A stretch of 64,000 nt of DNA from Coccinella septempunctata (Eukaryota > Arthropoda > Insecta > Coleoptera > Coccinellidae): the NCBI RefSeq assembly GCF_907165205.1, contig NC_058194.1:8226356-8290355 (forward strand), read 5' to 3'. Positions 48,824-61,239 of this stretch are shown here, piece by piece. Each line of letters opens with the position of its first letter. Within the stretch, counting starts at the first letter, position 1. Below the pieces are notes generated by a model that did not search any database, was not told where the DNA came from, and was given only the letters and a program-made list of their open reading frames with translations. The position numbers and the translations under genes are program-made.

Positions 48824-50172
48824 CAATCACATTTCCTTGTTGTTGTTTTGAAAAAAAAAGTAGTAGATTCTCGCAAAATCCGAAACTCTACATGAATAGG
48901 CCCAGTTGTTCGGTTCGGGATTATAGTTTATCCTAGATTGATTTTGACATTTCAGTTCAGTTCCGTCAGGTTAATCTAGGATCATCTTAAATCTCGGTCT
49001 AATCCTGAACTGAACAACTGGGCCTTATAGTAATAGCAACGTAGCATTAATTAAGTCGGTATATTATTGGAATAATACTAATTTTTTTTAGCGAGGAATA
49101 GTGGTTTTTAGACTCGGTATTCACGAAATTCATTTTATTATGTTTTTTTTTTGGTGAATCGGCCCGAATTCTTGGATCCCCCGACCTGCTAGTTTCGTAC
49201 ACTTCTATGACAATAGCATAATAACTCAAATTTCAACATTTTCACAGAAATTTTCGAATTCAAGCGAGAGACAAATTTCCTTCAGCGAAGTTGTTGTTTT
49301 GAAGAAAAAGTAGTAGATTCTCGCAAAATCCGAAACCCTACATGAATAGGCCCAGTTGTTCGGTTCGGGATTATAGTTTATCCTAGATTGATTTTGACAT
49401 TTCAGTTCAGTTCTGTCAGGTTAATCTAGGATCATCTTAAATCTCGGCCTAATCCTGAACTGAACAACCGGGCCTTATAGTAATAGCAACGTAGCATTAA
49501 TTAAGTCGGTATATTAATGGAATAATACTAATTTTTTATGGTGGAGAATAGTGGTTTTTAGCCTCGGTGTTCACGAAATTCATTTTATTATGTTTTTTTT
49601 AAGGTGAATTGGTCCGAATTCTTGGATCCCCCGACCTGCTAGTTTCGTACACTTCTACGACAATAGCATATTAACTCAAATTTCGATATTTTCACAGAAA
49701 TTTTTGAATTTAAGCGAGAGACACATTTTTTCCAGCGCAGTTGTTGTTTTGAAGAAAAAATAGTTGATTCTCGCAAAATCCGAAACCCTACATGAATAGG
49801 CCCAGTTGTTCAGTTCGGGATTAAAGTTTATCCTAGATTGATTTTGACATTTCAGTTCAGTTCTGTAAGGTTAATCTAGGATCATCTTAAATCTCGGCTT
49901 AATCCTGAACTAAACAACCGGGCCTTATAGTAATAGCAACGTAGCATTAATTAAGTCGGTATATTATTGGAATAATACTAATGTTTTATAGCGGAGAATA
50001 GTGGTTTATAGCCTTGGTATTCACGAAATTCATTTTATTATGTTTTTTTTCAAGGTGAATCGGCCCGAATTCTTGGATCCCTCGACCTGCTAGTTTCGTA
50101 CACTTTTATGACAATAGCATAATAACTCAAATTTCAACATTTCAACAGAAATTTTTTAATTTAAGGGAGAGA
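48824..50172. repeat. Three tandem copies of a segment of about 450 bp in unit C
   Basis: Starts at about 48824, 49272 and 49724. Each copy runs from TTGTTGTTTTGAA through GAAACYCTACATGAATAGG, the GGCCCAGTTGTT MITE (48899-49024, 49349-49475 and 49799-49924) and GACCTGCTAGTTTCGTA, to a GAGAGACA-type end. Units A, B and D have it once. The copies differ by scattered substitutions, so the amplification is not brand new. Confidence 0.85.
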
Positions 50173-51449
50173 CACATTAAAAAAACGATAGCAAGTTACC
50201 GCCTAAATTACGAGCTTGCCGAAGTTGAAACTGGTACCAATCTACTCAGTGCTTTATAATATGTATAGTTTTATGACTCAGTGTTCTCTAGAACACGTAA
50301 AAAAAATTAAAAACTGTAAACGCCTTCCAAAGGCTGTATCTTTGTATTTGGAAAAAAAATTTATAGGAACTACCTCCACTTATTTTTATTGAGGAATCAT
50401 CTCCCTTAGTCCTTCGCATTTGTTTACAGATGTGCTGTATATAGATCTATTTTATCTATGTACCTATTTATTTTGGATAGTGGAAGTTTAATCAATATGT
50501 GTTATTTTCGAAGACCAAAACAAAAATTTCAATTGCACCTGATTTGTTAATTATAAGAATCATCATTTATTTTGAATAATAAAACTTCATCCGAAAACAC
50601 TTGAATTAACTTTTGTCTTTCTCCATTCATCATGCGCCCATCATATTGTCCGCTGTTCATCATAGCTTTTGGGAATTTACCAGTCAATGATCTGTATATC
50701 AATCATATGTATCCGAGTATGTATGTAAATTATTAACTTCATTTTGTAGATTCATCATGTCTTGAAAAAAATATGGTTGCTATTTCAAAATAAGTTGACT
50801 CGAGTCCAGGATGGATCATACATCCTGTATGATCCATCGAAAAATGCAAATCTGTTTTGGATAATTCTTCATAAAATCTTACTTGTTTCGTTATGATTGG
50901 TTATTTTCTTTATGATACATCACTAAAAAATTTAAACCAGAGAGACGGTACAAGCTCTTAAAATTTTCGGGACAATCCAATATTTAAACATAATCGATAA
51001 AATAGGAGATATGTTTCTGAGCGATTCAAGAAAAATATATAAAGCGTTCCATTTGAAATAACAAAACAATGTCCAACCTTCAGTTCAGCCGACGTTGTTC
51101 ATTTCTGCGATATTGTAAAATTTGTAGCATTTTTTCTCTTGATTCTGAAATGAAAATTTTCGGAATGGCTCATTGTCCTTGAATATTCATCACCATTTAC
51201 ATTTGAATATTCTTTTCTAAAATTTTTTTTTCTCTGAACAGCTCCTTTTATTATATGCAATGTAACAATACAGATTATTCATTATTCTAATTGGTAGTAT
51301 TATCTATACAGATAATTTCCATAGAGAGAAGCAATATTATTATGGACAAGACTCAAATCGATTTGTTTTCAGATAGGTAATGAAATAGTTCGCCAAATTC
51401 AGAATTATAGTGTAAGCTTGAGATGAAAGAAGTTCAACGGATGCATAGA

Positions 51450-51950
51450 TACACACGATGAAATATAAACAGTCACGATCCCATTCGAGAGGGCCAAGAT
51501 TGGTTTTCTTTCACGTGATTATTTCCCCTACGAAAGAATGCGATCAAAAATCTTTGAGATATGCCGCCTGGATTGCAATAATGGAGGAGATAACGCTCTG
51601 CGCCTCTCTTCAGTTAATTCCTCCGTATACTGATATTCCGCCTGCCTACATCTGCTTGGACAGTACAACGTTGCCATTTTCGGAGGTGCTAACGAGCAAA
51701 GAGTCCCGCAGAGCAATTCTTCTATATACAGCTCGGCACACTAGCGCCAGTGATATACACTCGAACTAAAAGATTGTTCAGTACATAAACGGGGTGCGTT
51801 GTGACCTCAAAACGATTTTTTGATATGTTGGTCCCTGAAGCCTCCTGAATCTAACAAGCTAAAAAACAAGGCAAAACGTTGTCACCTCCGATTTCGGAGG
51901 TGACAGCGATATATATGAGGTGAGAGCGTTAAACGAGTTACTATTTTGGA
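51450..51950. repeat. Left end of unit C: GC-richer block and word array
   Basis: The counterpart of 6370-6830 in A and 24000-24470 in B. It contains CAGTACAACGTTGCC, TTTTCGGAGGTGC and the palindrome around 51887-51904. A 103-codon frame (51458-51769) overlaps 89-codon frames in A and B, but the differences between copies fall mostly on amino-acid-changing positions, so I do not call it a gene. Confidence 0.55.
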
Positions 51951-51968
51951 GGTGGTATTAACACTTTA

Positions 51969-52100
<132 letters not shown>

Positions 52101-54315
52101 CCCGTAGTTCGTTGTTACCTCCGTTAAGTTCATTGGGCGACCTGACCTCCGGGTGAAGGAGTTTTTAATTGGAATAATTTTTGCTTATATATGTAGAGGG
52201 GAAGGTAAATAACAGGGGTACCTAAAGAGGGGAAAAGATTTTCATTGAAAAATTTTTCTTTAAACGAATCAGACCTTACTACCTCCGCATATATTTTTTA
52301 TTAGTAGTGCGCTCTCACCTCCCGCAACGTTGTCAGATTTGAGGAGGACAGAAAGTAGGGCAGCTTGAATTCTACTCATATACAGCTGCTCTTCCGATTC
52401 ATTCACACATACTGAAACCTGTAAATAGTTCGAGAACGATACTGATATTAATAAACTTCATACGCTAATAATTGATTGATAAGGATTCGGAGTAAATGAA
52501 TTTGGACAGAAATTATTATCTTTTCTTCATGAATATCAACAGTTTTGAATAAGTATGCTATGTCTACGATACTTCGTCCGATAGGGGAGTTTAATACCGT
52601 ATAGGTCCTAAAATGAATGATACATGACAATGAAATTTTTCGTTACATATGAGATTAATTCCAAAGACAATTTTACCGAATTTGTTCTGGTATGAAATAG
52701 TTATCTAAATTTTGGGCATTATATTCACGACATGAGGAACTCCATTGAAATGTTTTTCCCGAATGAATCAACAAAGATATACGTTTCACTTTCAGCTTCT
52801 ATACTTCATTCACTTTCATTTTAGCACAGGAGTGGCCATGGAAATTGAATACCTTTCACTCTGTATGGTACGAAAATGTTGGGTTAAGACGCTTGTCAAA
52901 ACATTTTTGAGTTTTAAATAAATGCTACGTAGTCCGTTCTACGTGAGACTCTCAGTAATTACGTATTTCATCACAATGTCAAATCACTTCGGAAAATATT
53001 GCGTCGAAAATATGTAACGAACATAATTGACATTTATACAAACTGATTGAAGACATACCAAATCTATTTATTTACATGGAAAATAGAAGTAATCAGTAGC
53101 TTGAGGAGAGTTACTGTTGTTTATTTTCTTTGGCTGGAGGCTGAAGACGTTACATCAGTTGTAGAATTCAAAAAAATCAACCCGAGGATGAAATGCATTT
53201 GATGCAGTGTTAGCATTGAATTGAATACTCATAGGTGGTAGGGAATGGGTATCTCTTGAAGAAATGAACGGATAATCACGAGAATGTTGAATTCCTCAAC
53301 AAAAATCATCTTGCGTGAATGGTAGTCAAAATAATTGAAAGAAGTTTGAAGCAACAGGAGCTTCACCTTCAAACAAAACAACTGCCTAGTATTCATGTCT
53401 GTTTATTTTCAGTACATTGATATAATAATAATAATTATACAGGGTGTGGCGTAATGAATGGATAATATGGAGCCTGCGGGTAGAGTACTCTATGGGGGTT
53501 CAAATAAATATATTTTACGTTTGGCAAAAGTGCCTTGGTTTTCGAGATATTGGGGATTTTCGATGAATCACCCCAAATAATAATAATAACTGGATATCGA
53601 CATTTTTCATCATAGCGGTTCAAAAGAAACTCCTTGATTTAATGGCATTTCTTAATTGCTCGAGGAGTCTTTTGAAATTTTTCAGTACACAGGGTGTTTC
53701 ACAAGTAAACGGACAAACGAAAACCGTGAATAGAGGGCATTGAGCTCAGTTCAAAAACACCTCATATGTGTGTCTTAGGCATTCCGTTTCCGATATAGAG
53801 AGGAGTTTATTCAAATTTCCCTAATTTTTGTTCGGCCATAACTCCAAATATTTTAGTTGGATTCGGCTAAAAATTCATTATCCGCTTAAACTTCTAAGTT
53901 TCAATAAAACAGAACATTAAAAGTTGACGAACACAGGACCGGACTCATTGAGGATATATTCAAATTTAAACTCATGCAAAACACTCTGTTTGTAGTTTTT
54001 CTCGTCATAATTTTGAATTTTTCCGGTATCTTCATTGATTTTCTCAAAATCAATGAAACTTTGGTATGCCTTTTCAGATTATTTCTAATGAATAATTGTT
54101 TGATCGTGAAATGTCTGGAAAAAACAGCGCTGCATATTGACTTTTACTTCACATTAATTAATGGGATGAATATGATCGCCAATCAACTGAGGAAATCTAA
54201 AAATGGAATTGGAAATGTTCAACTGAATTTTTTCGTTCTCAATATATGTCTTGCATTTGTTTTTGATATTTATAGCATATCTGGTTATTCAGATAAGTGA
54301 TTAACAGTGATAATA

Positions 54316-56411
54316 TATATATATATATCGGTTTTAGAGCGTTCTCCGACGCTTTCCGACTCCTAACCGCCATTCCTCTCTATTCAACCATAGGTTTTCG
54401 GGGAGCTCTCTTTCCTCCATTTCCTTTTCGATCCCCTCTCTCCAGCTCTTCCTTGGTCGACCTCTTCTCCTTCTGCCTCGTGGCGTCCATGTTAAAATCT
54501 GTTTGGGTAATCTGTTATCAGGCATCCTCTGTACGTGGCCATACCATATCAATTGCTTCGTCTTTATGTCATCAGTTATGGTATGTTTTGATCCCATTAT
54601 CTCTCGAACTCTTTCATTTCGCACACGATCCCTTCTAGATATGCCCGCAGATCGTCGCCAGAAATCCATTTCTGTTGCCAGCAACATCTTTTCAGATCTT
54701 TGTTTCATTTGCCAGACCTCGCTTCCATAAGTCACTATGCTCTTTAGTATGGTATTGTATATGCGATGTTTGTTGCTTTTGGATATTGATTGATCCCACA
54801 GGATGCCATTCATCATGGATATCGCCTTTCTCCCTTGAACATTTCTGTCCTTTATAGCAGCGTCCAGTGTCCCATCATGCGTCAGCTTCATACCAAGGTA
54901 TCTATATTCGGTGCAATGAGAAATTTGTGTTCCATCCTCTAATGTGATGTTCTGTGGTGTCCCTCCAATACACATAGATTCCGTCTTTTTAACGTTCACT
55001 TCGAGGCCCCATTTCTTGTATTCCTCTACTAATTTTCTCGTCATATAGTTCAGGTCGTCTTGATCTTGTGCTATCAGGATTTGATCGTCTGCAAAGCAGA
55101 GCGTGTATAATGTTGTTTCATCATTAAGAGGGATTCCCATGCCACTACATTTTTTCTTCCACATTTTGAGAGCTTGCTCTAAGTATATTCTAAAAAGCGT
55201 CGGCGACAGGCAGCACCCCTGTTTCAGTCCCTTAGTAGGAGTAAACCCCCGAGAAATTTTGTTTCCCACTTTGATCCTTGTCTTTGCGTCCGTGTATAAA
55301 TTTTGAACTGCTTTGATAAGTCCATATCGAATATTTGTTTGCTGTAATGTTGGCCATAGCTTACTGTGAGGGACACTATCGAATGCCTTCTGTAGGTCCA
55401 CATAAAGTAAATGCACTTCTTGGTTGGTTGCTGTCTTCTTCTCAATAACTTGCGTTATGCAATATAAATGGTCAACTGTGGATCGTCCTACTCTGAAGCC
55501 AGCTTGTTCTTCTGCCTCATAGTCTTGGTATTCTTGATCTATTTTATTCCTCAGGAGTTTACCATACATTCTGCTGACTGTACTGGTTACAGCAATTCCT
55601 CTGTAATTCTCGCAAAGATCCTTGCTGCCCTTCTTGTGGATAGCTGACATAATAGAGGTCTTCCATTCACTTGGTACCTGTGCACCATTTATGCAGTCAG
55701 TAAATAGTTTTCTGAGGTGTTCATATAATTTTTTCGTTCCAGCTTTGACTAATTCGGCGTAGATATCACCTGGGCCAGGGGATTTTCCATTTTTCAGAGA
55801 CTTGACTATTTCTTCAATTTCTGTTATTGTAACTTTCAAGGGTGATGAAATGATATTTATTTCTGTTGTGTTATCCTCGTTGGAAAACTCCGGTCTTTGT
55901 TCGGTTAATAGGTCCTTGAAGTACTTTTCCCACTGTTCTGTTGTTATAGGTGATATAAGGTCTTTTTTCCTATTTGTTCTCATATTTTTAATTAGTCTCC
56001 AGCTCTCTGTACTTTTCCTTCCTCCGATGTAGGTGTTTATTTTTTGGCAGTTCTTTTCCCACATTTCGTTTTTTTTTTGGGTAATCAATTTTCTTACTAC
56101 AGCTTGTGATCTTTTGTAAATTACTTTGTCGTTTTCTTCTCTAGATGTCAAGAATTTGTGATAGTTCTGTCTCTTATCAATGATTGCCTCTTCCACCTGC
56201 TCATCCCACCAGTATGGTTTTGATCTTTCTAGATTGGTTTCCAACTTTCCTAGTGCCTCTGCCGCCGCCGCATGGATAGCATTCTTAATGTGTTCATAAT
56301 GTTCTTCAGTGTTGTTGAAGCATATGGTGTCTAATTTTTCATCCAATCGTTTTCTGAATAATGACCTAACGCTCTCATGGTGCAAGCTATCTAAGTTATA
56401 TTTGATTGAAC
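54316..56411 (-). mobile_element. 5'-truncated RTE-like non-LTR retrotransposon with 16 bp target duplication
   Basis: ATTAACAGTGATAATA occurs directly on both sides (54300-54315 and 56412-56427), marking the insertion exactly. On the minus strand the element starts inside coding sequence and ends shortly after the stop codon in a short TA tail. Truncation at the 5' end and a long target duplication are typical of target-primed reverse transcription. Confidence 0.9.
54334..56385 (-). pseudogene. RTE-like reverse transcriptase, endonuclease missing
   Basis: 683 codons open with no internal stop. The frame is also open upstream to the insertion edge at 56411, so there is no genuine start codon. 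Motifs: SLKNGKSPGPGDIYAELVK, ENYRGIAVTSTVSRMYGKLL, QAGFRVGRSTVDHLYC, LYVDLQKAFDSVPH near residue 330, GLKQGCCLSPTLFRIYL, catalytic LCFADDQILIAQ near 430 and EYRYLGMKL. The C-terminus IWYGHVQRMPDNRLPKQIL and the Arg-rich GRRRRGRPRKSW are hallmarks of RTE-type elements in animals. The upstream AP endonuclease is lost. An intact long frame suggests recent insertion. Confidence 0.9.
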
Positions 56412-56801
56412 ATTAACAGTGATAATAAGCTTTATTATTGATAATAAACAAAAATAGAAAAAACTACCCTATCATGATCATGAAAATAATAATTATAATT
56501 CGATATCTTCCGAATGAATCGCTTTTTATGGACAACGTGGAACTGAAGTAATTTTCCGAACTGATTTTCACCTCATTTGGTCTTTTAGTGAAGGTAATGA
56601 TTGGCACTTCGAATAAGTGTGATAAATGCACTTTCGAATTCTTTACTGATTCCGTTATAGTCATTATTGGATCTATGGAAATCTATGGATTGTTCTGGTC
56701 TTATTACAATTTGTTATTGAAACATTGATGATATTCATGCACCAGCAAAAGTAATTATCAGTATTTCAGGTCATTTTATTAGAAGGGTAGGACCACAATA
56801 T

Positions 56802-56847
56802 TGGACTGCTAGATCTCCAGATCTGACACCCCGCGATTTCTTTCTTT
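56802..56847 (+). pseudogene. Mariner transposase relic motif (unit D)
   Basis: Plus-strand WTARSPDLTPRDFFL, as in A and B. An HAPAK stretch about 70 bases upstream resembles the DGAPAH-type motif around the second catalytic Asp, but is in another frame. Confidence 0.65.
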
Positions 56848-58599
56848 GTTTTTATTCACACAACTAGTTGTCCATAGAAAAATAGATTCATTCTGAAGAT
56901 CAAGTTTTAATTTTTAGTTTCAAGATAGAGTAGTTTTTCGATCCATATTTGGGTATCATCAATTTTGAAACATTTAATCCTTGTGAAAGAGTATTTTGAA
57001 GACCGAATATGGTATAATTGTTGAACACATTCAACAGAATATTCTTCGAAAAAAAATCAATTAAGGATTTCTAAATACATTTTCATGAAGTGCTCTATTC
57101 CTTAGAGGCGTCTGACCAAAACAATTATTTCTAGAACATGATCAACAGGTGGGGCAACCCAAAAATCAATTCATTTTGAGACAATAATAATGCAGATAAC
57201 AAAAAAGTTGAAATTATGATTAAAAAACTACATACACGGTGTTTTTATGAGTTTGAAGTTAAGTAAAGCCTCACTGAGCCCGGTCCAGATTTTTGTCGAA
57301 TTTTAATGCTCTGTTTCAATGAAATTAACAACTCAAAGCTAATTATAAATTTTCAGTCGACTTGATCAGAATTTCAGGAGTTATAGCCAAACGGAAATTC
57401 GAGAAATTTCAAAAAACCCCGAAGAAACCTATATATAGGGTGCCCCAAAACTATTGAATCAAACGTCACACCACGATAGAGTAGATCAAATACTATCGAA
57501 TGACACCAACATTAGTTGAGCGAAAATGTACCGTTTCTAAAAAAACCTAACCTAAAGTTGCCGATTTTCGAACTATTTTTTCAGTCACAAGGCCAATTTG
57601 TTATTAAGGATAGCGTTTTTCTACCATATTATCACCCCTGTTTATTCTGAGTATTAAAAATCATGTAGAAAAAACAATTGTTTTAATTTACATTTACTTA
57701 GGTTATGGTTATCGATTAACTACTTAAAATAATTTCAATTAGGGGAGATGAAACAATAATATTACTTCAATATAATTTAAAATCGATATCCTTTTTCACA
57801 AACTGGCCCTGTTATTAAGAAAAATAGTTCGAAAATCGGCAACTTTATGTATTTTAATAAAATTCTGATTATTTTGGAAACGGTACATTTTCGTCGAACT
57901 AATGTTGGTGTCATTCGATAATATTTGGTTTACTCTATCGTGGTGTGACGTTTGATTCACTAGTTTTGGAACACCTTGTATATGGTATGATTCTGAACTC
58001 AGCTCAATGCCCTCTATTCGCGGTTTTCATTTGTCTGTTTACTCGTGAAACACCCTGTATACTCCTTGTACTCTGAAAATTTTAAAACGAATGCCCTCAC
58101 CGTCATATGAAAATTCAAATTCTTCTTGTTGTAAGAACCGTTCATCCTTTCACCCAACGCCGACCCTAGTTACATGGCCCGTTGAAAACGAAATCGGCAT
58201 CTGTTTACTGCAAAACACGTGTTCGCTGATATGAAGGGTTCAAAATTTTCTACCTGATTCGGGCTTTTTAGGAACGAATTGCTCAAGATGCCGAGTTCGA
58301 ATAACATTTCGTTTTGCGTGTTATATTGGATAAAATTGAATTTATTGCATGGATGATTCGAGAATTATTGATGTCCGGAATGCTCCAGAATGATGAAAAT
58401 TTTCAGATTTCATTGAAATTCTTGCGAAAATTATCTCGTATATTTTCAAGTTTAGATTTTAATTCATTCAGAACTTTGAAGTTCGGCAAATAATGATGTA
58501 AATGATATAGATAACAGTCAATCACATTTCCTTCAGCGCAGTTGTTGTTTTGAAGAAAAAGCAGTAGATTCTCGCAAAATCCGAAACTCTACATGTATA

Positions 58600-58722
58600 G
58601 CAGTTGTTCAGTTCGGGATTAAAGTTTATCCTAGATTGATTTTGACATTTCAGTTCAGTTCTGTCAGATTATCTAGGATCATCTTAAATCTCTGCCTCAT
58701 CCTGAACTGAACAACCGGGCCT
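58600..58722. mobile_element. Short GGCCCGGTTGTT MITE in unit D
   Basis: Same element as in A, B and C, reversed. Ends GCAGTTGTTCAG and GAACAACCGGGCC. Confidence 0.68.
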
Positions 58723-60145
58723 TATAGTAATAGCAACGTAGCATTCATTAAGTCGGTATATTATTGGAATAATACTAATTTTTTATAGCGGAGAATAGTG
58801 GTTTTCAGCCTCGGTAGGTATTCACGAAATTCATTTTATTATGTTTTTTTAAGGTGAATCGGCCCGAAATCTTGGATCCCCCGACCTGCTAGTTTCGTAT
58901 ACTTCTATGACAATAGCATAATAACTCAAATTTCAACATTTTCACAGAAATTTTTGAATTTAAGGGAGAGACACATTGAAAAAATCGATAGCAATTTACC
59001 GCCTAAACTACGAGCTTGCCGAAGTTGAAACTGGTAACAATCTACTCAGTGCTTCATAATATGTATAGTTTTATGACTCAGTGTTTTTTAGAACCTGTGA
59101 AAAAAATTAAAAACTGTAAACTCGTCATCGCCTTCCAAAGGCTGTATCTTGGAAGGTCTGTCGATTTGGAAAATTTACAGGAAATACCCCCGCTTATTTT
59201 CATTAAGGAATCATCTCCCTTATTCCTTCGCATTTGATATCCTGTATATAGCTATATTTTATCTATGTACCTTTTTATTCTAGATAGTAGAAGTTAATCA
59301 ATCATCTGTATCTCAATCATATGTATCCGAGTATGTATCTATATTATTAACTTCATTATGAAGATTCATTATATCTTGACAAAAATATGGTTGCAATTTC
59401 AAAATTTGTTGACTCGAGGCCTTCCAAAGACTTCAATATTGTTTATTTTTTCCCTTACACCCTGTATGATCTATCGAAAAATGCAAATCTGTTTTGGCGA
59501 ATTCTTCATAAAATCTTACTTGTTTCGATATAATTGGTAATTTTATTTATGATACATCACTGAAATATTTAAACCAGAGAGATGCTACAAGCTCTTAAAA
59601 TTTTTGGGAAAATCCAATATTTAAACAAAATCGATAATAAAAGAGATGTTTCTGAGCAAAGGATTCCTCAAAATCTTTGAGAAATCTGATTCAAGAAAAA
59701 TATAAAGAGCGTTCCATTTGAAATAACACAATGTCAAACATTCGGTTTAGCCGACGTTGTTCAATTCTGTGATATTGTGAAATTTGTAGCATTTTTTTCT
59801 CCTGATTCTGAAATGAAAATTTTCGGATTGGCTCATTGTCCTTGAATATTCATCACCATTAACATCTGAATTTTCTTATCCAAAAAATGTTTCTCTCTGA
59901 ACAGGTTATTTTATTATATGCAATGATACCATACTGATTATTCGTTATACTAATAGGTAGTATTATCTATATGGATCATTTCCATAGAGAGAAGAAATAT
60001 CATTCGTCGAGCATCTGTCGATGTGTGAGTAGCTTGTGCTGTTGGCTCCGCATTGCAATAATTAATAATATTTAATACTGTTCACAATATCTCAGCGATT
60101 TAACTGTTACAACGTATAATATTTTATTTAATATATTCCGTCAAG

Positions 60146-60865
60146 ATGCCTATAAAAGGAACGAGAACACAAAAAATCGAAACTACGGACGTTAACTCAC
60201 GAGTTGACAAGATGGAGGAGATGTTGCAGTCGGGATTATCTGAACTAAGGGAGCAGATATCCCAAATTATCAATAATTACAATACTCCCGGTGTAAGTGA
60301 TACCAGTTTCACCCCTGAAGCTATTAAAAGTGTGGTACTAAAGTTGAATCGTTTCGAGGAAACCATGAAGAACAGCCTGAAGAATATTAAGGATAATATT
60401 GAGGGAATAACATCAAGACTAGAAAGTGAAAATCAAGAAAACTTCAATAGCCAATTAGTTTTCCACGGAGTTGGCGAATCAATTAATGAAATTCTTTATG
60501 ATAAGGTATGTGAAATTGTAAATACTCGAGTTCTTAAAAACACATCTGAGAAGATAACTGCGAACGACCTTCACTTATGTTACCGTCTAGGAAAGAAAAA
60601 AGAACGACAACAGAACCCCCGATCTGTGTGTGTCCAGTTCATTCATCGATGGAAGCGCGACATTGTTTATAATAATAAGCGAAATTTGAAGGGATCTGGT
60701 GTTGTTATTGGTGAAAGGTTGACCCCTTTTAAGTTGAATTTATTCAAAAAAGTGCGTGCAAAATTTAGTGCTGGTTCCTGTTGGACATCTAGAGGAAATA
60801 TTTTTGTTGCCGTTGACGATTCAATTCGGAAAATTGTAGCCGAAACTGACTTGAACAGTATGTAA
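60146..60865 (+). CDS. ORF1 protein of the CR1/L2-like retrotransposon
   Basis: 239 residues from an ATG (MPIKGTRTQK). Residues ~15-110 are hydrophilic with heptad-like spacing (VDKMEEMLQSGLSELREQ, LNRFEETMKNSLKNIKDNI), a probable coiled coil for trimer formation. Residues ~100-235 resemble the RNA-binding part of L1/CR1-type ORF1 proteins: a QLVFHGVGES strand, LCYRLGKK, RSVCVQF and WKRDIVYNNKRNLKGSGVVI. Expected role: bind element RNA as a nucleic acid chaperone. No zinc knuckle. ORF2 follows in another frame after 374 bases. Confidence 0.85.
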   Translation: MPIKGTRTQKIETTDVNSRVDKMEEMLQSGLSELREQISQIINNYNTPGVSDTSFTPEAIKSVVLKLNRFEETMKNSLKNIKDNIEGITSRLESENQENFNSQLVFHGVGESINEILYDKVCEIVNTRVLKNTSEKITANDLHLCYRLGKKKERQQNPRSVCVQFIHRWKRDIVYNNKRNLKGSGVVIGERLTPFKLNLFKKVRAKFSAGSCWTSRGNIFVAVDDSIRKIVAETDLNSM

Positions 60866-61239
60866 GTTAATTAACTGTTAGACTGTCATTGTGGTTCGGA
60901 GCTGCGCGCCATGTTATACAATTTTATCATTGTTGTTTCTTCTAGGTTATATTACTTGTTTATTGCTCTTATATTTTTGTTTTTCTATTTTAAACTGAAC
61001 TATTTTTTTTTCCTCTTTCCATTTAAAGCCCTCATTGCGGTTTGAGTTGCCCATTTTTTTTTTTTTTAAATATTTGATTAGTTCAGTAATACTGTGTTTT
61101 GTATTGAATACTTTGTAGTTCTTACATAAAGTGGGTGGGTATATTTAATTTTATTTTATTAATGGGTATACAATGCCCTGCCTATTTATCGTTCATCATA
61201 TATCTTTCTGTCGTTTTGGCCGTGATCGGATAATGTAAA

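Noticed and set aside
51458..51769. A 103-codon ORF with 89-codon counterparts at 6529-6798 and 24157-24426
   Set aside because: The frame is kept in three units, but differences between copies mostly change the amino acid, there is no domain, and the overlap is with the word array. Treated as non-coding.
54503..56032. Plus-strand ORFs across the RTE-like insertion (for example 54503-54730 and 55802-56032)
   Set aside because: Antisense shadows of the minus-strand RT, without motifs of their own.
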